Below are positions 6,801 through 13,475 of a stretch of DNA of 13,867 nt, one piece after another (the first letter of the stretch is position 1; every line of letters starts with the position of its first letter). Source of the stretch: RGIG5612 sp964579345 (GTDB lineage Bacteria; Bacillota; Clostridia; Lachnospirales; Lachnospiraceae); contig CAZOHB010000064.1 of assembly GCA_964579345.1 (NCBI GenBank), forward strand, positions 1 to 13,867, in the 5' to 3' direction. Below the pieces are notes generated by a model that was given only the letters and a program-made list of their open reading frames with translations, was not told the origin of the DNA and ran no database searches. Made by a program: the position numbers and the translations under genes.

Positions 6801-9044
6801 GGACTTTCCGGCTGTTATGCGACCGGAAATATCCGCGTTAATAACAGCATGGAAAAAGGAGCCGTTTTTGCCGGAACTGTGGCAGGAGGATCCAGCTCCG
6901 ACTTCACACAGTGTACGTCAATCGGAGATATTGAGGTAACAGCAAGTGAAGGCGCCTGTGGCGGAATGCTTGGCATCCAGTATGCGAAGAGCGGAGTGAG
7001 CCTTTTGGACTGCACGGTCGACGCGGATATTTCCGCAACGGGCGGAGCAGCGGCCGGTGGACTGATCGGCGAAGTGGAAGGAAGATTCTGCTTTGATCTG
7101 AATGACATCGCCTTTGAGGAAACAGATACTGCAGAAGAGAATGAGAAGAATGCTGAACTGCTCAGCATTTATATGCTCTTTGCAGCCTTCCTTGGCGGAT
7201 CCCTTGAAAAACTGCATCTGGATACACCAAATACCGTAATCAAAGGAAATGAGATCATAGGTCTCGTCAATGGTTCCGGAAATACAGGCGGTCTGATCGG
7301 ATACCGGACCGGTTATGGAGATGAGCATGACCTGATGGCCATCATGCAGTATAATGTCGAGGATGATCAAGTATCATACCATAACTATAACACCGATATC
7401 CTCTGCAATTATGTGGCATGTGATGTGACAAGCACAGCAGGTGCGTCTGGCGGACTGATTGGCCTCAGCGATATTGTTTTGCAGGAAGGAAGCGAGAGCA
7501 CGCCGGTTGTTATTTCCAGAGGAAAGATATCTAAAAACTATTTTACAGGAAAAGTCGACGGCGGAAGTGGCTCTGCAGCAGGACTTGTTGGATTCGTCAA
7601 TCACGATTATTCGGATCTGACCCAGAATATTTCCGCGGCAACGCAGATCAAAGGCAGCGGCTATAAGGCCTATGCAATCAACGGCCGTGAAAACGGAGCT
7701 CCGCTTGTAAACGGCAGCGGAAATACCTGGAATGTTGCGGGAGCCCTTGTTTATAACGGCATTGGCTCCGGAATCGGAGATGATGGCACAACCAAGGGTG
7801 ATGTGGCGGTATTCAACGATCCACAGACCTATCTCAAGATTCTCGGAGAAGATAACTTCCTGGATCTTTCCGGCGGACTGAAAGAAGACGGAACCAACGG
7901 GCTCGATCTTGCAGCCGGTCTGATTCCGAAGAAGCTTGTAAACCGTTATCGCTTCCCGGTGGAGACAGTTCCGCAGTTCTACCATCAGGGAGAGACTTTC
8001 CTTCCGGTAACTTCCGTCTATAAATATACCGGAACAGGAACGGAGCTGATCACTTCAGGAGTCACATCGACAACGCCGGATATGTCTAAGATCGGAATCC
8101 AGACCGTGACCCTGACCTATGCTGATTTCACCGATACCTATGACGTAGTGATCTATCCGTCTGCAGGCTGCCTTAAGATTACCAAGATGCCGGCCGTTGA
8201 GAAGAATGGATCCGGAATCTCCGGCGGTCAGATTACGCTGTATGAGAACGGAAGCATTTCCGGCACAGCCGTGAATCTGAATCAATGCACAGTGACCCGG
8301 AATGATGATGATATCTTTATTATCAAATACGGCAAGTATACGACAGCGCTGCGTCCGATCTATATTGACGTGTATACCAATCAGATCGGTTCTGCGCAGG
8401 CAGAATATGTCGGCTCTGAGTTCTACGCGCCGGGAGCAAGCGCAAATGTATTTGAGCTTATGCCGGCAGACAGAACAGTCGGAGGAACGGTTTATCATTT
8501 TGCCGGAGCTTCTCAGGAAGGAACCTTTACGGTAAGCGAGGATCTCTGCGTTCTGTCCTTCTACAGCACGGATGCCCCGGCTGCAGCGAAGGTTGTAAAA
8601 GGCAAGATCTACAAGGTATCGGGACAGACCTACAAGGTGACGAAAGTTGCGACTGCAAAGGCACAGGGAACGGTAACCCTGATCAAAGCGAAGAATGCAA
8701 AATCCGTTACAGTACCGGCAACTGTAAAACTGGCGGACGGTAAGGCCTATAAAGTCACGCAGGTAAACGCAAAGGCATTCACCGGCGCAAAGATCCGAAC
8801 GGTCACGGTCGGGAAGAATGTAACGAAACTTGCAAAGAACGCATTTGCAAAGAGCAAGGCGACCAAGGTTGTTCTGAAAACGAAGCTGCTGAAGAAGGCC
8901 GGTGTGAAGGGATGCCTTAAGAGCTCGAAAGTGAAGACGGTTCAGGTCAAGGTTGGAAGCAAGACGGTAAATAAGAAGACGGTCAAAGCTTATAAAAAGA
9001 TCTTTACAAAGAAGATCGCAGGAAAGAAAGTAACCGTGAAATAG
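3885..9044 (+). CDS. Giant secreted multidomain surface protein (1719 aa)
   Basis: Predicted exported protein of unknown function; the architecture suggests adhesion or matrix binding. The start at 3885 is chosen because AGAAGGAGAAG (3870-3880) precedes it and a classical signal peptide begins there (MKAIRKRIL, hydrophobic core, ASPAYA at 22-27). The same frame stays open to a GTG at 3753, but that start would translate through the terminator at 3781-3832. Domains (residues from 3885): Gly-rich stretch 29-42; helical, coiled-coil-prone region about 96-216 (many Gln, Asn, Ser and Thr) and further helices to about 430; bacterial Ig-like group 2 domain about 493-563 (IVWTSSNPTVAAVD...GVTTIKAEY); adhesin-type block about 703-858 (YVLTADIDLGG, FQGTFDGNGHTI, LGLFG); GLUG-like repeats about 975-1240 (GGLIG three times, GGMLG, AGLVG); an Ig-like strand region about 1372-1429; and a Lys-rich BspA/LRR-like C-terminus 1568-1719. 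No LPXTG motif, SLH repeats or C-terminal anchor helix is present, so the basic C-terminus may hold it to the envelope. A strong terminator follows at 9148-9218, so the gene appears monocistronic. Confidence 0.85.
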   Translation: MKAIRKRILSSALSIILIVCMASPAYAVGRAGAGGGGGGGMGFFDGLDAFGNTTATIGCILNVGSVLANADWDDPGGVCLDLVDSIFGTSFGGDPMQETLDAIYSDVSEIKETTNQIKQSVDYLVENSKYVNRQLSMINGSLRTINSQLVRQTQMLSDIYSSVKQMNAEMTASFNNLTNLINEQTDTLKSVVYSSTAEIKMTNDLHESLQSYVNDYSKLYTYDNNILETLSANQDFYTAFYEAVMALDNGGEIMGVLNKITLQEGSVNNLTKREQDLIQNTNVTVAGRSYQVLKFHQDFIRTLMDFIAGTGEDQTHSVYTLNNNVGNIGDTVLAMGDYLTASNLNFGALTGNRGIGEMYYIYLTYSEQDSVTVHEKYKAFMDSMVAQYMTTAWLAEMSYGYRITAEANGNNNASRIRDYEQYLNNIHAQMIKVYAYYDYEYQKCINDYDYGGNGFGHDQEVVYYGNTGSDGVWSVVKKNRLNVPSGMSESSIRLALGEQFDLHYYYRYADVTERSDIVWTSSNPTVAAVDSKGEVLGLSRGVTTIKAEYMGTSAECLVSIGDCMAIANTDGLNRYHYHRYYSSGGEWVTDETPFFEEASDRGYDFYYGVTTYLADTVELSEDVRSAAVAETTGMTDANMDAFTWFVTGDGAVQLNDYQISAVSAGWSEIIGYKKIDSNHTYDFIGIPVHSTMETVFKDKAKDYSTYTKISSAQDLIALAQDPDGWGAENKYVLTADIDLGGMEWEPIGYAFALGAQTELSQYVGSTLGVDNRYSSYAVTVPFQGTFDGNGHTISNFKITKIPRTAEIEASYKEFFSADSGKTLYDNGRTLGLADLGLFGFAMNASITDLNVTDAVIDIRTNASTGIRLDGEEIPFDETFRVFAGSLLGASYWDPVMTYYEYLKDKYQLQGDDPPTEAMLDEMYLEIEAPARFKEYYETYKADTENENSPESRYSSILMAYGVWNYAMKAEDPGLSGCYATGNIRVNNSMEKGAVFAGTVAGGSSSDFTQCTSIGDIEVTASEGACGGMLGIQYAKSGVSLLDCTVDADISATGGAAAGGLIGEVEGRFCFDLNDIAFEETDTAEENEKNAELLSIYMLFAAFLGGSLEKLHLDTPNTVIKGNEIIGLVNGSGNTGGLIGYRTGYGDEHDLMAIMQYNVEDDQVSYHNYNTDILCNYVACDVTSTAGASGGLIGLSDIVLQEGSESTPVVISRGKISKNYFTGKVDGGSGSAAGLVGFVNHDYSDLTQNISAATQIKGSGYKAYAINGRENGAPLVNGSGNTWNVAGALVYNGIGSGIGDDGTTKGDVAVFNDPQTYLKILGEDNFLDLSGGLKEDGTNGLDLAAGLIPKKLVNRYRFPVETVPQFYHQGETFLPVTSVYKYTGTGTELITSGVTSTTPDMSKIGIQTVTLTYADFTDTYDVVIYPSAGCLKITKMPAVEKNGSGISGGQITLYENGSISGTAVNLNQCTVTRNDDDIFIIKYGKYTTALRPIYIDVYTNQIGSAQAEYVGSEFYAPGASANVFELMPADRTVGGTVYHFAGASQEGTFTVSEDLCVLSFYSTDAPAAAKVVKGKIYKVSGQTYKVTKVATAKAQGTVTLIKAKNAKSVTVPATVKLADGKAYKVTQVNAKAFTGAKIRTVTVGKNVTKLAKNAFAKSKATKVVLKTKLLKKAGVKGCLKSSKVKTVQVKVGSKTVNKKTVKAYKKIFTKKIAGKKVTVK

Positions 9045-9053
9045 CTGCCCGGT

Positions 9054-9144
9054 CCGGCTTTCGCGGGGCTGCGAACGGTTCACGGATTATGCGGAACTTT
9101 AAAGACGGACGAAACCGGTTTTCACGGGGCTGCGAACGGTTCAC
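9054..9144 (+). repeat. Two copies of a 30-bp direct repeat, 61-bp period
   Basis: 9054-9083 and 9115-9144 match at 28 of 30 positions. Both contain GGGGCTGCGAACGGTTCAC. In the first copy TTCGC (9060-9064) and GCGAA (9071-9075) form a stem around GGGGCT; in the second copy one change (G to A) weakens that stem. The repeat starts just after the stop codon of the giant gene, inside its 3' untranslated region. Confidence 0.8.
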
Positions 9145-9147
9145 AGG

Positions 9148-9218
9148 AAAAATGCACGGAAATCCGACTCGTGCCTGTCCCTAAGGAGGCATGAGTCGGT
9201 TTTTCATGCATTTTTTTT
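9148..9218 (+). terminator. Long intrinsic terminator of the giant secreted protein gene
   Basis: The left arm (9151-9176) and right arm (9187-9212) form an imperfect stem of about 26 bp built around CCGACTC/GAGTCGG and TGCCT/AGGCA, followed by eight T residues (9211-9218). An A5 run at 9148-9152 gives a T5 run on the other strand, so it may be bidirectional. Confidence 0.85.
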
Positions 9219-9333
9219 GGAAGAGTTTTGCAAGCGTATCACTGGCGGAGTGATCATGCATGATTTACAGGCTGCGCAGGCGGGTGGGGAAGCTGGTACT
9301 GCATATGAATCCGACAGGCGAATGTGGTGAATG

Positions 9334-9359
9334 AGGCACGAGTCGGTTTTTCGTGCATT
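9334..9359 (+). repeat. Second copy of the terminator right arm, without its T-tract
   Basis: This segment differs from the terminator right arm at 9187-9212 at two of 26 positions (C for T in AGGCACGAG, G for A in TTCGTGCATT). It is also complementary to the left arm at 9151-9176, with only two mismatches, better than the arm actually next to it. Upstream, 9299-9313 is a degraded partner arm (ATCCGAC). This looks like a duplicated, decayed terminator. Confidence 0.7.
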
Positions 9360-9389
9360 AATTCGGAGCGTTTTGAAAGCAGAAATTTG

Positions 9390-9421
9390 GCATGGAACAG
9401 GCCATGCTTTCTTGGTATAAT
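9390..9421 (+). promoter_or_regulatory. Extended -10 promoter of polA with an inverted repeat at -35
   Basis: TGGTATAAT (9413-9421) is an extended -10 element with a perfect TATAAT. No good -35 lies at the usual distance; that position is occupied by GCATGG-AACAGG-CCATGC (9390-9407), a perfect 6-bp inverted repeat which could be an operator. Transcription would start near 9428, leaving about 270 nt before the polA ATG. Confidence 0.5.
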
Positions 9422-9614
9422 AAGGCGCATAAAGTGCAGTGATCTGCAGACCGCTGTCTCAAAGATGAGAGAGCCGGATTGGAAATAAACAATTATACGC
9501 TCCGCGATGCAGAGTTGGGATTCAGAAAGGGATATGTCAGAGGAGCTGACCGCATCCAACATTAGGTTTCACAGGAACTTGCTTAAAATCAGAACCAGTG
9601 TTAGATGAGAAGAA

Positions 9615-9658
9615 AGCAATGGATCGTGCCAAATCCAGCAATGGGTCGTGACAAATTA
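9615..9658 (+). repeat. Two 22-bp tandem repeats in the polA leader
   Basis: Units 9615-9636 and 9637-9658 both begin AGCAATGG and share TCGTG and CAAAT; they differ at four positions. A third unit begins (AGCAAG at 9659) and then diverges. Confidence 0.65.
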
Positions 9659-9699
9659 AGCAAGTGCTAGATTTGAAAAAAGTTTTTCACAGGTAAGAA

Positions 9700-12501
9700 A
9701 TGAGTATGAACGAAAAATTATTGTTGATTGACGGACACAGTATTGTTAACCGCGCGTTTTACGGCGTGCCTCCGCTTACCAATTCGGAGGGGCTGCATAC
9801 GAACGCAATCTACGGATTTCTGAATATCTTCTTTGCGGCGTATGCGAAGGTGAAGCCTTCGTATGTGATCGTGGCGTTTGACCTGCCGCAGAAAACGTTC
9901 CGGCACGAGATGTTTCCGGATTATAAAGGCACGAGAAAAGGAATGCCGGACGAGCTGCATGAGCAGGTCCCGGTTTTGAAAGAGGTACTGAAGAGCATGC
10001 GCATCCGGACGGCGGAGCTGCCGGGTTACGAGGCGGACGACGTGCTTGGAACCTATGCGAAGCGGGCGGAGGCAGCCGGCCTGGACGTCGTTGTATTGTC
10101 CGGCGACCGCGATCTTCTGCAGCTGGCTTCGGACCATATCATGATCGCGATCCCGAAAACGAAGAGCGGAGGGACAGAAATCGAGTCGTATTTTGCGGAC
10201 GATGTGAAGGCAAAATATCAGGTGACACCTTCCGAGTTTATAGATTTGAAGGCGTTGATGGGCGACAGCTCTGACAACATTCCGGGCATTCCGGGAATCG
10301 GCGAGAAGACGGCAACGAATATCATCGTGCAGTTCGGTTCGCTGGAAAATGCGTATGCGCATGTCGATGAGATCAAGCCGAACCGCGCGCAGAACAACCT
10401 GCGCGAGTTCATTGAGCAGGGGCGGATGAGCCGTGTGCTGGCGGAGATCAATATCGACATCCCGGTCGAGATGGATTTCCACGAGGCGAAGGTCGAGTCC
10501 GAGACCGAGTTCTATAACGAAGATTCTTACGAGATGTACAAAAAGCTGGAGCTGAAAAAGCTGCTCGAGCGGTTTGATATGAAGGATATCAGCGGATCGT
10601 CGGATCTGGAGTTCGATGCCCGGGATGCCGAAGAGCTGGAAGCGCTTTTGGAGGAGCTGGCCGGCATGTCCAAGCAACAGGTACCGGCGATCGGCCTGTA
10701 TCTGGATGAGAGCGGCACCATCTGTGCTGTGACGTATGAAAAAGACGGCGAGCAAAAGACCTCTGTTTTCTGCGGGACGATTCCGAATCTGTTGCCGCTT
10801 TTGAAGTCCGGACGGGAGATCTATGTCTTTGGCCTGAAGAAAATGCTGCATGCCATGGATAAAAATCAGGCGGCAGACAGTGCAGATAAAGAAGCTTCTC
10901 AGCTGCAGTTTGATTTTGCAGCTATGACGAATCTGACGGAAAAAGCAACAGCTGCAGATTCCGGGGCGTCAGCGAAAGCAGCTGCGAACGATGGAGCTGC
11001 TGATGGTGCTCTAAACTACGATGATTTCAAACAGGTCTACGACCTGGAAATCATGGCCTATTTATTGGACCCGTCCAAATCGACCTATACGTATGATGCG
11101 GTCTATCAGGATATGACCGGAGCAATGGTCCCGTCCAAAGAAGAATTGATCGGCAAGCTCTCAATAAAAGAGGCAGTCGGAAAAGAAGAGAAAAAGAATG
11201 AGGCGCTTCGGGTTGCGGCTCTTTCCGCGTTCTGCGCGGCGGGCGCCTTCCCGAAAGCAAAAGAAAAAGTGGAAGAGGCAGGCATGTGGGAGCTGCTCAC
11301 GGATATGGAGATGCCGCTGGCCTTTTCCCTCTATAACATGGAGCGCGTCGGCATCTGCGTGAAGAAAGAGATCCTGTCCGATTATTCGGACGAGTTGGGC
11401 AAGTCCATCGCGCAGCTCGAGCAGGAGATCTACGCGGAGGCCGGTGAGGAGTTCAACATCAACTCCCCGAAGCAGCTCGGCGTGATCCTGTTCGAAAAAC
11501 TGAAACTGCCGCATGGCAAAAAGACGAAGACCGGCTATTCGACTTCGGCGGACGTGCTGGAGAAGCTGGCGGACGAGTTTCCGTTTGTGAACCGCATCCT
11601 GGAATACCGGCAGGCGGCGAAACTGAAATCGACTTATGCGGACGGTCTGGTTAACTTTATTTCTGACGACGGCCGGATCCACGGAACCTTCAACCAGACG
11701 ATCACGGCGACCGGCCGCATCAGTTCCACAGAGCCGAACCTGCAGAACATCCCAATCCGAAATGAGCTGGGCCAGGGAATCCGGAAAGCGTTGGTTGCGA
11801 ATGAAGGCTGCGTATTTCTTGACGCCGATTATTCACAGATCGAGCTGCGTCTGCTGGCGCATCTTTCCGGCGACGAAAACCTGATCGAGGCTTACAAGAG
11901 CGATGCCGATATCCACAAGATCACGGCGTCGAAAGTGTTCCACACCCCGCTTGATGAGGTTACGAAAGAGCAGCGGCGCAATGCAAAAGCCGTCAATTTC
12001 GGCATCGTTTACGGAATCAGTTCCTTTGGCCTGAGCCAGGACCTGAGCATTTCGCGCAAGGAAGCAGGGGAGTACATTAAGCAATACTTTGCCACCTATC
12101 CGAAAGTCAAGGAATTCCTGGACCGCACGGTTCGGCAGGCAAAAATGGATGGGTACACGACGACGATGTTTGCGCGCCGTCGTCCGATTCCGGAGCTGGC
12201 ATCTTCGAACTTTATGCAGCGGGCCTTCGGTGAGCGCGCGGCGATGAATGCGCCGATCCAGGGAACTGCTGCCGACATCATTAAAATCGCGATGATCCGC
12301 GTGGAGAAAGCGCTGCGGGAAGCCGGTGTGGATGCCCGGATCGTCCTGCAGGTGCACGATGAACTGCTGGTCGAAAGTGCCGCCGCGGATGCTGCCCGCG
12401 TGGCCGAGATCCTGAAAGCGGAGATGACCGGCGCCGCGGATGTCAAAGTGCCGCTGGAAGTGGAAGTCAATGAAGGCGCCGACTGGCTGGAGGCGCACTG
12501 A
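9700..12501 (+). CDS. polA: DNA polymerase I
   Basis: DNA-dependent DNA polymerase that fills gaps in excision repair and removes RNA primers from Okazaki fragments. Seen: 933 residues. The N-terminal 5'-3' flap exonuclease (about 1-290) has D11 in IDGHS, the PGYEADDVLG acidic motif (E111, D113, D114), SGDRDLLQL (D136, D138), and MGDSSDNIPGIPGIGEKTA (D189, D192 and a helix-hairpin-helix). The central 3'-5' exonuclease-like domain is degenerate: the DxE and YxxxD metal motifs are absent, only D448 in YDLEIMAYLLD is left, so proofreading is not expected, as in several Firmicutes homologues. About residues 388-441 are an Ala-rich low-complexity insertion in that domain. The polymerase domain is intact: motif A DADYSQIEL (D710), O-helix RRNAKAVNFGIVYG (R759, K763, F767, Y771), motif C QVHDELL (H886, D887, E888). 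The ATG at 9700 has a weak AGG upstream (9691-9693); the ATG at codon 3 is an alternative. coaE follows 197 bp later, a common Firmicutes order. Confidence 0.97.
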   Translation: MSMNEKLLLIDGHSIVNRAFYGVPPLTNSEGLHTNAIYGFLNIFFAAYAKVKPSYVIVAFDLPQKTFRHEMFPDYKGTRKGMPDELHEQVPVLKEVLKSMRIRTAELPGYEADDVLGTYAKRAEAAGLDVVVLSGDRDLLQLASDHIMIAIPKTKSGGTEIESYFADDVKAKYQVTPSEFIDLKALMGDSSDNIPGIPGIGEKTATNIIVQFGSLENAYAHVDEIKPNRAQNNLREFIEQGRMSRVLAEINIDIPVEMDFHEAKVESETEFYNEDSYEMYKKLELKKLLERFDMKDISGSSDLEFDARDAEELEALLEELAGMSKQQVPAIGLYLDESGTICAVTYEKDGEQKTSVFCGTIPNLLPLLKSGREIYVFGLKKMLHAMDKNQAADSADKEASQLQFDFAAMTNLTEKATAADSGASAKAAANDGAADGALNYDDFKQVYDLEIMAYLLDPSKSTYTYDAVYQDMTGAMVPSKEELIGKLSIKEAVGKEEKKNEALRVAALSAFCAAGAFPKAKEKVEEAGMWELLTDMEMPLAFSLYNMERVGICVKKEILSDYSDELGKSIAQLEQEIYAEAGEEFNINSPKQLGVILFEKLKLPHGKKTKTGYSTSADVLEKLADEFPFVNRILEYRQAAKLKSTYADGLVNFISDDGRIHGTFNQTITATGRISSTEPNLQNIPIRNELGQGIRKALVANEGCVFLDADYSQIELRLLAHLSGDENLIEAYKSDADIHKITASKVFHTPLDEVTKEQRRNAKAVNFGIVYGISSFGLSQDLSISRKEAGEYIKQYFATYPKVKEFLDRTVRQAKMDGYTTTMFARRRPIPELASSNFMQRAFGERAAMNAPIQGTAADIIKIAMIRVEKALREAGVDARIVLQVHDELLVESAAADAARVAEILKAEMTGAADVKVPLEVEVNEGADWLEAH

Positions 12502-12517
12502 TAATTATCAAGTAAAT

Positions 12518-12589
12518 ATGGACGCACGTGGTTAGCAAGCTATGAACATGGGCGCGGCTGGCTATCAGGCTTTGATCATGGGGGCGGCG
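12518..12589 (+). repeat. Degenerate 30-bp tandem repeat between polA and coaE
   Basis: Units begin at 12518, 12548 and 12578 (third unit only 12 bp). Each starts ATGG followed by a GC-rich block. The first two full units match at roughly three quarters of positions (shared elements AGC/GGC-T, TGA-C, CATGG). In-frame stops show it is not coding. Confidence 0.6.
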
Positions 12590-12698
12590 AATCTTGACAG
12601 CAAAAACTTATATTGGTTCCCGTTATAAGCGGAGCCATTGGATTTCGAAATGCTAACGAGGTATACATTTTTACTTTGAAAAATATTAGAGGAGAAAA

Positions 12699-13319
12699 AT
12701 GGTTATTGGGGTAACAGGCGGCGTTGGAGCCGGCAAATCAACGATATTAAAAATACTGGAAAAACGTTTCGGAGCGCATCTGATCATGGCGGATGATGTG
12801 GCGAAGGAACTGATGGAGCCGGGCGGCGCTTCGTATGAGGCAGTCGTTGCGGCATTCGGTGAAGAGATATTGGTGGCGGCGGATCCGGACGATGTTTCCG
12901 CGTCGCGGCCGATTGACCGGGCGAAGCTTGCCTCCATCGTTTTCAACGACGACGACAAGCTGGAACTGGTAAATTCGCTGACGCATCCAAAGGTGAAAGA
13001 GGAGATCCTCGCCCGGATCGCCCGCTTTTACGAAGAAGATGAAAATGCGCTGATCGCAGTTGAGGCAGCGCTCCTGATCGAAGCCGGCTACGATGATATT
13101 CTGGATACGCTCTGGATCGTGGATGCGGATCCGGAGGTTCGGATCGAGCGGCTGATGCGCGACCGCGGCTATTCCCGTGAAAAAGCGCTAAGCATCATGG
13201 ACAACCAGCTTTCGCCGGAAGAATTCCGCGCGCATGGCGACTTTGTCGTCGACAATTCCGGAACCCACGAAGATGCCGAGGCGCAGATCGAGGCATATTT
13301 TAAAAAGGGCGAACGATAG
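12699..13319 (+). CDS. coaE: Dephospho-CoA kinase
   Basis: Catalyses the last step of coenzyme A synthesis, ATP-dependent phosphorylation of the ribose 3'-hydroxyl of dephospho-CoA, in the cytoplasm. Seen: 206 residues, the family's usual length (about 200). The P-loop is GGVGAGKST (7-15); the acidic substrate site is ADDVAKEL (31-38); then IDRAKLASIVF (72-82), THP (95-97), the VEAALLIEAG lid-side segment (121-130) equivalent to the family's PLLxE motif, and arginines in RIERLMRDRGY (148-158). IMDNQLSPEEF (166-176) matches the family's RI-xxQ segment with Ile-Met in place of Arg-Ile. The ATG is preceded by AGAGGAG (12688-12694). TTGACA at 12594-12599 lies in the gap before it, but no -10 sits at the right distance, so coaE may depend on the polA transcript or on a weak local promoter. 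The hairpin array begins 18 bp after its stop. Confidence 0.95.
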   Translation: MVIGVTGGVGAGKSTILKILEKRFGAHLIMADDVAKELMEPGGASYEAVVAAFGEEILVAADPDDVSASRPIDRAKLASIVFNDDDKLELVNSLTHPKVKEEILARIARFYEEDENALIAVEAALLIEAGYDDILDTLWIVDADPEVRIERLMRDRGYSREKALSIMDNQLSPEEFRAHGDFVVDNSGTHEDAEAQIEAYFKKGER

Positions 13320-13382
13320 TTGCTTGAGACCAGCAAAGTTCCGCAGGTGAGGCTTATCTCCCTGGGCGGACCTATTATGGCT

Positions 13383-13424
13383 AAAAAAGTTCCGCAGGTG
13401 AAGCTTATTTCGCTGGGCGGAACT
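13383..13424 (-). terminator. Array hairpin 2 read as a minus-strand terminator
   Basis: AGTTCCGC (13388-13395) and GCGGAACT (13417-13424) are perfect 8-bp arms. On the minus strand the stem runs straight into TTTTTT (complement of 13383-13388). That is the form of a good intrinsic terminator for transcription going towards coaE from the right. No minus-strand gene that would need it is visible. Confidence 0.45.
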
Positions 13425-13475
13425 GCGATGTGTCCGCAGAGAAGCAAGAACGCTCTGTGCGGACCTATTATGGCT

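Larger units (their letters stand above)
9219..9699 (+). other. 480-bp gene-free stretch upstream of polA
   Basis: No convincing protein gene is seen here. It holds a second copy of the terminator right arm (9334-9359), an extended -10 promoter with an inverted repeat (9390-9421), a leader of about 270 nt with a TGCAG-TGAT-CTGCA stem (9435-9448), two tiny ATGA-overlapping reading frames (9534-9608 and 9605-9670), a 22-bp tandem repeat (9615-9658) and a TGAAAAA-AG-TTTTTCA stem (9674-9689) just before the polA ribosome site. Confidence 0.6.

Noticed and set aside
8055..9083. 342-codon minus-strand frame opposite the end of the giant gene
   Set aside because: Mirror frame of a Lys/Thr-rich coding sequence, giving Leu/Arg/Cys-rich nonsense; it begins in the 3' repeat region and has no family signature.
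9255..9329. 24-codon frame (MHDLQAAQAGG...) after the giant gene terminator
   Set aside because: A GGAG lies upstream, but the frame sits between duplicated terminator arms with no promoter, and a frame of this length is expected by chance.
9718..10851. 377-codon minus-strand frame opposite the polA exonuclease domain
   Set aside because: Codon-bias shadow of polA, rich in Arg, Leu and Gln, without motifs or a ribosome site.
12594..12629. TTGACA followed by TTATAAG as a coaE promoter
   Set aside because: The -35 is perfect but the nearest TATAA-like box is 23-24 bp away, too far for a normal sigma-A promoter.
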